From positions 496,001 to 560,000 of the forward strand of contig NZ_RJAC01000003.1 of assembly GCF_003999975.1 (NCBI RefSeq): 64,000 nt of DNA, in the 5' to 3' direction. Shown here in pieces: positions 51,415 through 61,999 of this stretch. A model generated the notes under the pieces. It did not search any database, was not told the DNA's origin, and saw only the letters and a list, made by a program, of their open reading frames with translations. Numbering within the stretch: position 1 is the first letter of the stretch; each line of letters begins with the position of its first letter. Position numbers and translations under genes: made by a program. This stretch comes from Actinoplanes solisilvae (lineage in GTDB: Bacteria; Actinomycetota; Actinomycetes; Mycobacteriales; Micromonosporaceae).

Positions 51415-52545
51415 ATGCCGAGGATCGTCATCGTGGCCGGCGCCCGGCCCAACTTCATGAAGGTCAAGCCGGTGATGGACGCGCTCGAGGCGCGCGGCGC
51501 CGACGTCGTGCTCGTGCACACCGGCCAGCACTACGACGCCGCGATGAACGACGTGTTCTTCGCCGACCTCGGCCTGCGCCCGCCCGACCGGCATCTGGGC
51601 ACCGGCTCGGGCACCCACGCCGAGCAGACCGCCCGGGTGATGACCGCGTTCGAGCCGCTGGTCGAGGAGCTCAGCCCCGACGCGGTCGTGGTCGTCGGCG
51701 ACGTCACCTCGACCCTGGCCTGCGCGCTCGTCGCGGCGAAGGCGGGCGTCGTCGTCGCGCACGTCGAGGCGGGCCTGCGCAGCCGCGACTGGAGCATGCC
51801 CGAAGAGGTCAACCGGCTGGTCACCGACCGGCTCAGCGACCTGCTCTTCGCGCCCTCGCCCGACGGCGTCGACAACTTGCGGGCCGAGGGCTACCACGAC
51901 GACCAGATCCACCTGGCCGGCAACGTCATGATCGACACGCTGTTCGCCAACCTCGACCGCGCGCTCGCCTCCGACGTGCTGCACCGGCACGGGCTCACCC
52001 CTGGCGGGTACGCCCTGGCGACCCTGCACCGGCCGGCCAATGTGGACGACCCGGCGGTGCTGGCCGGGTTGCTGCGCGCGTTCGGCGAGGTGGCGCGGGA
52101 GCTGCCCGTGGTGCTGCCCGTGCACCCCCGCACCGCGGTGCGGCTCGAGTCGGCCGGCGTACCCGAGGGTCTGCGTCTCGTGCCGCCGGCCGGGTATCTC
52201 GACTTCATCGCGTTGCAGGCGTCGGCCCGGCTTGTGCTGACCGACTCGGGCGGCATCCAGGAGGAGACCACCGCGCTCGGCGTGCCCTGCCTGACCACCC
52301 GCGACTCGACCGAGCGACCGATCACCCTGACCGAGGGCACCAACCTCCTGGTCGGACGCGACCCGGCGCGCATCGTGGCCGCGGCCCGCGAAGTTCTCGC
52401 GAACCCGCCGGCCAAGCGCTCGCCGGCCCTGTGGGACGGGCACGCGGGGGACCGGGTCGCCGACGTCCTGCTGGCCCACCTGGCGTCGCCGGTCCGGCCG
52501 CGCCCGACCGACGTACGGGACACGGCGGTCGGCTCACCGGCCTGA
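51415..52545 (+). CDS. wecB: UDP-N-acetylglucosamine 2-epimerase (non-hydrolysing)
   Basis: The 376-residue protein has VIVAGARPNFMKVKPVMDAL, HTGQHYD, HVEAGLRSRD, PEEVNRLVTDRLSD, HRPANVDD and LTDSGGIQEE, the WecB set of catalytic Asp, Glu and His residues. It would interconvert UDP-GlcNAc and UDP-ManNAc; WbpI, a relative, acts on UDP-GlcNAc(3NAc)A. ATG 51415 follows the dehydrogenase stop by 2 bp with GAGG before it. The gene ends at a pair of hairpins. Confidence 0.93.
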   Translation: MPRIVIVAGARPNFMKVKPVMDALEARGADVVLVHTGQHYDAAMNDVFFADLGLRPPDRHLGTGSGTHAEQTARVMTAFEPLVEELSPDAVVVVGDVTSTLACALVAAKAGVVVAHVEAGLRSRDWSMPEEVNRLVTDRLSDLLFAPSPDGVDNLRAEGYHDDQIHLAGNVMIDTLFANLDRALASDVLHRHGLTPGGYALATLHRPANVDDPAVLAGLLRAFGEVARELPVVLPVHPRTAVRLESAGVPEGLRLVPPAGYLDFIALQASARLVLTDSGGIQEETTALGVPCLTTRDSTERPITLTEGTNLLVGRDPARIVAAAREVLANPPAKRSPALWDGHAGDRVADVLLAHLASPVRPRPTDVRDTAVGSPA

Positions 52546-52557
52546 TCGGCACGGAAA

Positions 52558-52593
52558 CCGGCCCGGCTCCTGCTCACACGGGGGCCGGGCCGG
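52558..52593 (+). terminator. GC-rich terminator after wecB
   Basis: CCGGCCCGGC (52558-52567) pairs with GCCGGGCCGG (52584-52593) around a 16-base loop, starting 12 bp after the wecB stop and followed by ATTTCAC. It should end the 48207-52545 operon. Confidence 0.75.
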
Positions 52594-52603
52594 ATTTCAC
52601 CCC

Positions 52604-52657
52604 GGCCCGCCACCGGCGCCACGGGGTCCGGGCCGCCGGTCGTCGTGGTGGCGGGCC
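52604..52657. other. Second long hairpin after wecB
   Basis: GGCCCGCCACC (52604-52614) pairs with GGTGGCGGGCC (52647-52657), 11 bp perfect, around a 32-base GC-rich loop with inner symmetry. It may be a back-up terminator for the converging sugar-transferase transcript or a structured RNA. No gene is seen in 52658-52919. Confidence 0.45.
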
Positions 52658-52919
52658 GAGCGGCCGGTCGCGCTGGTTCGAGGTTGCGCGAAGCGAAAAT
52701 CGCAGGCCCTATTTCAAGAGAACCGGCCTCTCCTTATCCATCGTCAACGCGAGATCATGGATATGGGCCCCTCGGACGTGACCGAGGCACCTACATCCTT
52801 GATCAGCTGAGTGCTCAAAGTGCTGAGGGCCCAGGTTCCTGGAATTCGGTAGGGGTCATGCGATCACCGTGACAGCCGCACCAAATTGGTCGGGGCCACC
52901 GGCATCGGCTGTGGCTGCT

Positions 52920-54416
52920 CTAGTAGGCGCCCGAGCTACGGGCGACGGCACTGACGGTTCGCGCCAAAATGGCCAGATCCATGGAAAGCGACCAGTTCTC
53001 CACATACGTGAGATCGAGCCGGATCGACTCTTCCCACGACAGGTCGGAGCGCCCGGAAACCTGCCACAGCCCGGTGAGCCCCGGCTTGACGACGAGGCGT
53101 CGCAACATGTCGGACGGGTAACCCGCGACCTCTTTGGCGAGCGGCGGCCGGGGCCCCACCAACGACATGTCGCCCTTCAGCACGTTGACCAGCTGCGGCA
53201 GCTCGTCGAGCGAGAACCGCCGCAACCACCGACCGACGGGCGTGACCCGCGGGTCTTTGCGCATCTTGAACAGCTCGCCGTCTGTGTCGTTGAGGTTCCG
53301 CAGTTCGATCAGGCGCGCTTCCGCGTTCACGACCATCGTGCGGAACTTGTACAACGTGAACAGCCGGCCGTCCTTGCCGACCCGTTCCTGCCGGAAGATG
53401 GCCGGCCCTCGCCCGCCGCGGCCGAACATGACCAGCGCGGCCACGACGGCCAGCGCCGGCGATGCGAGTGTCAGCAGGACCAACGCCCCGATCCGGTCGA
53501 ATCCCGCCTTGACGAGCCGGGCGCTGCCTTTCAGGCGCGGATGCTCGACGTGCAGCATCGGCAGGCCGTCCACGGGCCGGATCGTTGTGCGGTCACCGGC
53601 CACGTCGACCAGGGTGCTCGCCACGATGAGGTCGATGTCGTCTCGTTCGAGCTGCCACGCGAGCCGCCGCAAGGCCGCCCCGTCGATCTCCGGGCACGAC
53701 AGTACGACCACTGTGTCGGCCTCGCAGCGGGTCACCGCCGTCGCCACTCCGTCGAAGTTGCCGAAGATCGGCGGCAGCCCGAGCGTGATCCCGTTGCGGA
53801 TGTGCCCGGGCGGCAGGCAGGCTCCGATGACGTCGAGCCCGTGGTGCCGTTCGCGGCTGAGGCGCCGGGTCATGTCCGCGACCGCCCGCTCGTGTCCCAC
53901 CAGGATGACCCGATGCAGGTGTTGCCCTCGGGCCCAGCGCCGGTGCAGGATCTGCCGGCTGCCGAAGCGCCCGGCCAGCGTGACCAGCACCGCCATCGGG
54001 ATCGCGATAATGATGTAGCCGCGCGCCAATCGCAGGTCGAATGCGAACGAAACGACCGCGAGCCCGGCGGTCAGGGCCAGTCCGGCGCGAAACACTCGAG
54101 CATACTCGTCGGTGCCGACGAACAGATGGCGGGGTTCGTACGCGCGGTTCAGTGTGAGGCAGGCGACCCACGCAACAGGAATTACAAATGTCAATAGAAA
54201 ATAGCCGTTGGCGAACGGGTCGCGGTTCGGCGACCCGAACCTGAGGAACAGGGCCGAGCCGGCCGCGGCCAGGGCGACGAGGAAGTCGAGAACGTAGAGG
54301 GTCAGCAGGTAGCGGTTCTGCCAGCCGGATCGGGCGGCGTTGGGCCTCGGGTCCGTGTTGAGCTGCGCTGTTCGGTCTCTGAGGTCAACTGTCGACATCG
54401 ACTCGACTGTCCGCAC
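52920..54416 (-). CDS. Polyprenyl-phosphate sugar-1-phosphate transferase (initiating, WcaJ/WbaP type)
   Basis: The 498-residue protein has about four N-terminal membrane helices, a CoA-binding-like middle domain (about 160-270), a fifth helix (about 305-330), and the catalytic domain with FRQERVGKDGRLFTLYKFRTM, DELPQLVNVLKGDMSLVGPRPP and GLTGLWQVSGRS. It loads the first sugar phosphate onto undecaprenyl phosphate and so starts repeat-unit assembly. GTG 54416 has GGGGG about 6 bases upstream; ATG 54398 is an alternative. It is divergent from nothing close and converges with wecB. Confidence 0.93.
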   Translation of the reverse strand: MRTVESMSTVDLRDRTAQLNTDPRPNAARSGWQNRYLLTLYVLDFLVALAAAGSALFLRFGSPNRDPFANGYFLLTFVIPVAWVACLTLNRAYEPRHLFVGTDEYARVFRAGLALTAGLAVVSFAFDLRLARGYIIIAIPMAVLVTLAGRFGSRQILHRRWARGQHLHRVILVGHERAVADMTRRLSRERHHGLDVIGACLPPGHIRNGITLGLPPIFGNFDGVATAVTRCEADTVVVLSCPEIDGAALRRLAWQLERDDIDLIVASTLVDVAGDRTTIRPVDGLPMLHVEHPRLKGSARLVKAGFDRIGALVLLTLASPALAVVAALVMFGRGGRGPAIFRQERVGKDGRLFTLYKFRTMVVNAEARLIELRNLNDTDGELFKMRKDPRVTPVGRWLRRFSLDELPQLVNVLKGDMSLVGPRPPLAKEVAGYPSDMLRRLVVKPGLTGLWQVSGRSDLSWEESIRLDLTYVENWSLSMDLAILARTVSAVARSSGAY

Positions 54417-54690
54417 GCGGTGCCCCCATCATCGACTTCTGTCAATCGCCTGTCCGCCTGTCGGGGCCGGCCGGATCGGCCTCCCGCCCCGCGCGGACGC
54501 ACACCACAGAGATTGCTGAATGGTCACCCGTCCGCGCTACGCCCGTCCGTATGAGACGTGTACCGGTTCGGATGAGGGGGCTTCAGGAACGGTGTCCAAA
54601 GTGGTCACAATGGACGTTCTGCTATTTCGGCACGCATCGACGCGCACCGTAGCGAAATTGCGGGCGATATAGCAAGAGATCAGGCCCGGG
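54417..54690. other. Intergenic region between sugar transferase and rmlC
   Basis: No gene is seen in these 274 bp. The part at 54590-54680 is AT-richer than its surroundings (GCTATTTCG, CGAAATTGC, GATATAGC) and probably holds the promoter of the leftward sugar-transferase gene and the end of the rmlAC transcript. Confidence 0.4.
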
Positions 54691-55305
54691 TCAACGATCG
54701 CCGCTGTCATGCTCCCGACGCTTCTCCGTCCAGCGGACACAGTCGTCGTACCGGGGGAGCAGTCCCGCCTCGCGCGCCTCGCTCAGCGTCGGCGCCGCCG
54801 CGTCCTTCGGCGAGAGCAGCGCCGCGCCGGCCGGCCACGCAATGCCCAGTGAAGGGTCCAGCGGGTGCACACCGTGTTCGTGGCCGGGCCGATAGGTGGC
54901 CGAGCAGAGGTACGCCACCGTCGCCCCCTCGGTCAGCGCACAGAACGCATGCCCGAGCCCTTCGGCCAGATAGACCGCCCGCCGTGAGACGTCGTCGAGC
55001 GGCACCGCCTCCCACGCGCCGAACGTGGGCGAGCCGACGCGCAGGTCGACCACCACGTCGAGGATCGCGCCCGACACGCACGTCACGTACTTCGCCTGCC
55101 CGGGCGGCACATCAGCGAAGTGGACCCCTCGTACGACGTCCCGCGCCGAGGTCGACAGGTTGGCCTGGGCCAGATCGAGCCGGTGCCCGACCGCGGCGGC
55201 CAGGGCGTCGAAGCGGTACCACTCCAGGAACGCGCCACGCTCGTCGCGGTGCTGGACCGGCGTGACCTCGAAGGCGCCCTCGACGCTCAGGGGTCGTACC
55301 TTCAC
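54691..55305 (-). CDS. rmlC: dTDP-4-dehydrorhamnose 3,5-epimerase
   Basis: The 204-residue cupin has the RmlC motifs [28 protein letters not shown] (catalytic His), [18 protein letters not shown] and PEGLGHAF-like LAEGLGHAF, with a conserved Tyr ([12 protein letters not shown]). It makes dTDP-4-keto-rhamnose. GTG 55305 follows GGGAGA and overlaps the rmlA stop as GTGA. Confidence 0.93.
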   Translation of the reverse strand: MKVRPLSVEGAFEVTPVQHRDERGAFLEWYRFDALAAAVGHRLDLAQANLSTSARDVVRGVHFADVPPGQAKYVTCVSGAILDVVVDLRVGSPTFGAWEAVPLDDVSRRAVYLAEGLGHAFCALTEGATVAYLCSATYRPGHEHGVHPLDPSLGIAWPAGAALLSPKDAAAPTLSEAREAGLLPRYDDCVRWTEKRREHDSGDR

Positions 55306-56174
55306 CGGAATCTCCCATCGAGAAGCCCGAGCAGATATTCTCCGTAGCCGCTCTTCATCAGGGGTGTGGCCAGGCGGCGCACGTCGTCGTCGGAGATGAA
55401 GCCGAGCCGCCAGGCCGCCTCCTCGACACAGCCGATCTTCAAGCCCTGCCGTTCCTCGATGACCCGTACGTACTCCGACGCCTGCACCATCGACTGGAAG
55501 GTGCCGGTGTCGAGCCACACCGTGCCGCGCTCCAGCACGGTCACGTCGAGGCGGCCCTGGCGCAGATACTCCTCGTTCACCGCCGTGATCTCCAGCTCGC
55601 CGCGCGCGCTCGGTTCGAGTTTGTCGGCGATGGCGACGACGTCCGCGTCGTAGAAGTAGAGCCCCGGGACGACGTACGTGCTCTTGGGCTGGGCGGGCTT
55701 CTCCTCGATGGAGACGACGTGGCCCTCGCCGTCGAACTCGACGACCCCGTACCGCTGGGGGTCGGCCACCGGATAGGCGAAGACGCGGCCGCCGCCGGGT
55801 TCGCGGAAACGGGACAACTGCCGGCCCAGGCCGACGCCGTGGAAGATGTTGTCGCCCAGGATCAACGCCACCGGCTGGTCACCGATGAAGTCGGCGCCGA
55901 TCCGGAACGCCTGGGCGATGCCGTTGGGTTCCGGTTGCACGGCATAGGTCAGGGAAAGCCCGAAACTGCTCCCGTCGCCCAGCAATCGCTGGAATTGTGG
56001 CTGGTCCTCGGGGGTCGTGATGACCAGGATCTCGCGGATCCCGGCCGACACGAGCGTGGTCAACGGGTAGTAGACCATCGGCTTGTCGAAGATCGGCATC
56101 AGCTGCTTCGAGGTCGCGATGGTAAGGGGCCAGAGTCGCGAGCCGGTTCCCCCGGCGAGCAGAATTCCGCGCAC
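55302..56174 (-). CDS. rmlA: Glucose-1-phosphate thymidylyltransferase
   Basis: The 290-residue protein opens [18 protein letters not shown] and has [20 protein letters not shown] and EEKPAQPKS, the full RmlA set. It makes dTDP-glucose, first step of the rhamnose pathway. ATG 56174 is divergent from rmlB, 46 bp away, so the two operons share a compact control region. Confidence 0.95.
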   Translation of the reverse strand: MRGILLAGGTGSRLWPLTIATSKQLMPIFDKPMVYYPLTTLVSAGIREILVITTPEDQPQFQRLLGDGSSFGLSLTYAVQPEPNGIAQAFRIGADFIGDQPVALILGDNIFHGVGLGRQLSRFREPGGGRVFAYPVADPQRYGVVEFDGEGHVVSIEEKPAQPKSTYVVPGLYFYDADVVAIADKLEPSARGELEITAVNEEYLRQGRLDVTVLERGTVWLDTGTFQSMVQASEYVRVIEERQGLKIGCVEEAAWRLGFISDDDVRRLATPLMKSGYGEYLLGLLDGRFR

Positions 56175-56206
56175 GGACGAAGGTTACGGAGCGCGCCCAC
56201 CCTGTC

Positions 56207-56220
56207 TACACTCGCCAGCC
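56207..56220 (+). promoter_or_regulatory. Possible leaderless promoter of rmlBD (TACACT)
   Basis: TACACT (56207-56212) ends 8 bases before the GTG start of rmlB, without a Shine-Dalgarno. The divergent rmlA promoter must overlap it. Confidence 0.4.
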
Positions 56221-57180
56221 GTGCACATTTTTGTGACCGGCGGAGCCGGATTCATCGGATCGGCCTATGTCCGTGCCGTCCTTCAGGACGATGCCGTTTC
56301 CGTGACCGTCCTTGACTTACTGTCCTATTCGGGCAACCGCGACAACCTGCCGGAATCGCACCCGCGGTTACGCTTCGTGCAGGGCGACATCACCGATACG
56401 GACCTGCTGCGCTCGCTCCTGCCGGGGCACGACGCGGTCGTTCACTTCGCGGCCGAGTCCCACGTGGACCGTTCGATTGCCGGGGCCGAGCCCTTCGTAC
56501 GCACCAACGTGCTCGGCACCCAGGCCCTGCTCGACGCCGCCCGCGTGGCCGGAACCGGCCGGTTCGTGCACGTTTCGACCGACGAGGTCTACGGCTCGAT
56601 CGACGAGGGTTCGTGGACCGAGACGTGGCCGCTCGCCCCGAACTCCCCGTACGCCGCCTCCAAGGCCGGCTCCGACCTGATGGCCCTGGCCGCGCACCGC
56701 ACCCACGGTATGGACGTCGTCGTCACCCGGTGCTCGAACAACTACGGCACGCACCAGTTCCCCGAGAAGGTCATCCCGCTCTTCGTCACCAACCTGATGG
56801 ACGGCGGCACGGTCCCGCTCTACGGCGACGGCGGCAACGTGCGCGACTGGCTGCACGTCTCCGACCACGTCCGCGGCATCCAGCTCGTGCTCGAGAAGGG
56901 CCGGGCGGGCGAGGTCTACAACATCGGCGGCGGCACCGAACTGACCAACCGCGAACTGACCGAGCGGCTGCTCGACGCGTGTGGCGCCGGCTGGGACAGG
57001 GTCGTCCCGGTCACCGACCGCAAGGGGCACGATCGCCGCTACTCACTCGACGTCACCAAAATCAGTGAAGAGCTCGGGTACGCCCCCCAGGTCGGACTCG
57101 ACGAGGGTCTGGCCGCGACGGTCGCCTGGTATCGCGACAACCGCGCGTGGTGGGAGCCCCTGAAGGCGCGGGCACTCTGA
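56221..57180 (+). CDS. rmlB: dTDP-glucose 4,6-dehydratase
   Basis: The 319-residue SDR has VTGGAGFIGSAYVRAV, AAESHVDRSI, HVSTDEVYGS (catalytic Thr-Asp-Glu) and YAASKAGSD (Tyr-Lys), plus NNYGTHQFPEKVIPLF. It makes dTDP-4-keto-6-deoxyglucose. GTG 56221 is the domain start. It overlaps rmlD by one base (TGATG). Confidence 0.95.
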   Translation: MHIFVTGGAGFIGSAYVRAVLQDDAVSVTVLDLLSYSGNRDNLPESHPRLRFVQGDITDTDLLRSLLPGHDAVVHFAAESHVDRSIAGAEPFVRTNVLGTQALLDAARVAGTGRFVHVSTDEVYGSIDEGSWTETWPLAPNSPYAASKAGSDLMALAAHRTHGMDVVVTRCSNNYGTHQFPEKVIPLFVTNLMDGGTVPLYGDGGNVRDWLHVSDHVRGIQLVLEKGRAGEVYNIGGGTELTNRELTERLLDACGAGWDRVVPVTDRKGHDRRYSLDVTKISEELGYAPQVGLDEGLAATVAWYRDNRAWWEPLKARAL

Positions 57181-58013
57181 TGCGGTGGCTCGTGACCGGC
57201 GCGGGCGGCATGCTCGGCCAGGACCTGTGCGCGGCCCTGGCCTCGGCGGGGGAGACCGACGTGGTCGCGGCTTCCCGCAGCGACCTCGACATCACCGACC
57301 CGTCGTCCGTGCGCGCCGCGGTCGCCGGGGCCGACTTCGTCCTGAACGCGGCGGCCTGGACCGACGTCGACGGTGCCGAAGCCGCGGAGGAGGCGGCCAC
57401 GGCGGTCAACGGCGACGCCGTACGACTCCTGGCCTCCTTCGCCGGCCCTCGTCTGATCCACTTCTCCACCGACTACGTCTTCGACGGCTCGGCATCGGTG
57501 CCCTACCTCGCCGACCACCCCCAGGCGCCCGTCAACGCGTACGGCCGGAGCAAGGCCGTCGGCGAGCGAGCCGTTCTCGACGCGGGCGGTTACGTGATTC
57601 GAACCGCCTGGCTCTACGGCGCCCACGGCCCCAACTTCGTACGCACCATGCTCCGCTTGGCCGAGTCGCGCGACACCCTCGATGTGGTCGACGACCAGAC
57701 CGGCCCGCCGACGTGGTCGTGGGCCCTGGCCCAGCAGACCGTCGCCCTGGCCCTGGCCGACGCCCCGCCCGGCGCCTACCACGGAACCGCGGCCGGCAGC
57801 ACCACGTGGTTCTGGCTGGCCCGAGCCGTGTTCGCCGACGCGGGTCTGGACCCCGCCCGCGTGCGGCCCACCACCAGCGACCGTTTCCCCCGCCCGGCCC
57901 GCCGCCCGTCCTACAGCGTGCTCTCCCACGACGGCTGGACCGGCACCGGCGTCGCCCCGCTCGGCCACTGGCGTTCGATGCTCACCGACGCTATGCCGGC
58001 TCTTCGTCGCTGA
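57180..58013 (+). CDS. rmlD: dTDP-4-dehydrorhamnose reductase
   Basis: The 277-residue SDR has VTGAGGMLGQDL, NAAAWTDVDGAE, STDYVFDG, YGRSKAVGE (Tyr-Lys) and RTAWLYG, as in RmlD. It makes dTDP-L-rhamnose. ATG 57180 sits in the TGATG junction with rmlB. Its 3' end overlaps the convergent gene by 23 bp. Confidence 0.94.
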   Translation: MRWLVTGAGGMLGQDLCAALASAGETDVVAASRSDLDITDPSSVRAAVAGADFVLNAAAWTDVDGAEAAEEAATAVNGDAVRLLASFAGPRLIHFSTDYVFDGSASVPYLADHPQAPVNAYGRSKAVGERAVLDAGGYVIRTAWLYGAHGPNFVRTMLRLAESRDTLDVVDDQTGPPTWSWALAQQTVALALADAPPGAYHGTAAGSTTWFWLARAVFADAGLDPARVRPTTSDRFPRPARRPSYSVLSHDGWTGTGVAPLGHWRSMLTDAMPALRR

Positions 58014-58638
58014 CGTCCCGTTCGCTGGATCCCGCCGGGCGGTCGGGACCCTCGGCCAGCAGGGCGTCCAGGGTCCGGCGGGCCGCGGGCAGGGAACCGC
58101 GCAGGCTCACCGTGCGCAGTTCGCGGTCGAGGGCGGTGGCCGCGTCGCGGACGTGCCGGTCCGGGCTGGTCGCGCCGGCGGTCAGGGCCGCCTCGACTCG
58201 GGTCCACAGGTGCCAGGTGTCGTCGTCGAGCAGGCGGTGGGCCGCCCGGTCGAGCGCGACGCAGGTGATGTCGACGGCCGCTTCCTCGCCCAACTCGGCC
58301 ACCCAGGCCAGTTCGTCGGCGGCCGGCTTCAGCGAGGGCGACTCGTGCAGGACCACGGCATAGAGCATCGCGAGGACGGTTGTCCGGTGCGGTTCGGTCG
58401 CAAGGTGCGGGAAACGGGCGGTCAGTCGTGCGGCGCGGCCCAGTGGCAGGTCGACGGACTCGCGGGTGTCGCGGACGCGGGCGTGGTACGGCCGCTGTTC
58501 GCGCTGGGCGAACGGCGTCTCGCGGCGGCCCTCGGCCAGCAGGCGCGCGGCGACCGAATAGGCCACCCCGAGCTGGGCGGCCAGCGCCCGGACGGCGCGG
58601 CGGCGGGCCCGGTCGTTGCCCTGTTTCGTCCCGGTCAT
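57991..58638 (-). CDS. Unrecognised cytosolic protein with HTH-like N-terminus
   Basis: The 215-residue product begins with a basic, helical segment (RARRRAVRALAAQLGVAYSVAARLLAEGR) that could be a helix-turn-helix, then a mostly helical body with a C-terminal DALLAEGPDRP tail. No family is recognised. ATG 58638 has GGGAGG 6 bases upstream. It is convergent with rmlD and divergent from the ClpC-like gene, whose regulator it might be. Confidence 0.65.
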   Translation of the reverse strand: MTGTKQGNDRARRRAVRALAAQLGVAYSVAARLLAEGRRETPFAQREQRPYHARVRDTRESVDLPLGRAARLTARFPHLATEPHRTTVLAMLYAVVLHESPSLKPAADELAWVAELGEEAAVDITCVALDRAAHRLLDDDTWHLWTRVEAALTAGATSPDRHVRDAATALDRELRTVSLRGSLPAARRTLDALLAEGPDRPAGSSERDVSDEEPA

Positions 58639-58839
58639 GGCGGCCTCCCCTCCCCGCCATCGTAGGGCGATCCGTCGTATGCTGTGGGGGCCGCGCGCCG
58701 GCACGAGCGTCGCGAGCCCCCCACGCGGGCCCGCCTGAAACGCCAAGAGGCTCCGACTCAGCGCATCTCACCCGATCGCGATGACACGCGTCTATCCCGG
58801 TGAGGTGCGTGGGGCCTCGCCGTCGAGGACGTGATTGTC

Positions 58840-61029
<2,190 letters not shown>

Positions 61030-61096
61030 CGAAAGCCCGGTGTGGTCGCGGCCACCGCGCCCAGCGCTGCACCGGCCGCCGGAGAACAAGCTCCAC

Positions 61097-61108
61097 TAGC
61101 ATCGGGGC
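61097..61108 (+). promoter_or_regulatory. Likely leaderless promoter (-10 TAGCAT)
   Basis: TAGCAT (61097-61102) ends 6 bases before the ATG of the patatin-like gene; no Shine-Dalgarno is seen. The gene is therefore probably transcribed on its own rather than from clpC. Confidence 0.4.
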
Positions 61109-61996
61109 ATGTCACGGACCGTTGCTCTGGCGCTGGGCTCCGGCGGGGCCCGGGGGTTCGCGCACATCGGCGTCATCCAGGTGCTCGAGGAGCGCGGCTT
61201 CGAGGTGTGCGCCGTCGCCGGGTCGTCGATGGGGGCGCTGGTCGGCGGGGTGATGGCGGCCGGGCGGCTCAAGGACTTCACCGACTGGGCGGTCAGCCTC
61301 AAACAGCGCGACGTGCTGCGCCTGATCGACCCGAAGTGGGCGGCGGCCGGGGCGATGGGCGCCGACCGGCTGATCAACCACCTCAACGAGTTCCTGACCG
61401 ACGTCGAGATCGAGAACCTGCCGATCCCGTACACCGCCGTGGCCACCGACATCGAGGCGCGCCGCGAGGTCTGGTTCCAGAAAGGCCTGCTCCGCTCGGC
61501 GATCCGCGCCTCCATCGCGATCCCCGGCGTGATCACCCCGGTGGTCATCGACGGCCGCCTGCTGGCCGACGGCGGGCTGCTCAACCCGGTCCCGATCGAG
61601 CCGACCGCGGCCTCCGGCGCCGAGCTGACCGTCGCCGTGTCGTTGCAGGCCCCGCGCGCGTCGCAGGAGCCCACCAGCCCGGTCCGCGCGGCCGCCGCAC
61701 CGCAGTGGGTCGAGGAGTGGCGCGGCCGCTTCCGCCAGGTCTTCCGCACCCGTACGCCGAAGGCCACCGCCCCGACCGCGCTCCCCGACGACCTGCGCAT
61801 CGGCCACGTGCTGGGCCTGTCCCTCGACGCGATGCAGGACCTGATCGCCCGCTACCGCATGGCCGGCCTGCCACCCGACATCCACATCACCGTCCCGGTC
61901 AGCGCGAGCGGCATCCTCGACTTCCACCGGGCCGCCGACCTGGTAGCCATCGGCCGCGAGCTGACGATGAAGGCCCTGGACGACGCCGGCTACTGA
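61109..61996 (+). CDS. Patatin-like phospholipase/esterase (RssA type)
   Basis: The 295-residue protein has the oxyanion GSGGARGFAH (10-19), the nucleophile S40 in GSSMG and the Asp of DGG (LLADGGLLNPVP), a complete Ser-Asp dyad. No signal peptide is seen, so it is likely a cytosolic or membrane-peripheral lipid hydrolase. It converges with the next gene (3 bp between stops). Confidence 0.9.
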   Translation: MSRTVALALGSGGARGFAHIGVIQVLEERGFEVCAVAGSSMGALVGGVMAAGRLKDFTDWAVSLKQRDVLRLIDPKWAAAGAMGADRLINHLNEFLTDVEIENLPIPYTAVATDIEARREVWFQKGLLRSAIRASIAIPGVITPVVIDGRLLADGGLLNPVPIEPTAASGAELTVAVSLQAPRASQEPTSPVRAAAAPQWVEEWRGRFRQVFRTRTPKATAPTALPDDLRIGHVLGLSLDAMQDLIARYRMAGLPPDIHITVPVSASGILDFHRAADLVAIGRELTMKALDDAGY

Positions 61997-61999
61997 GAC

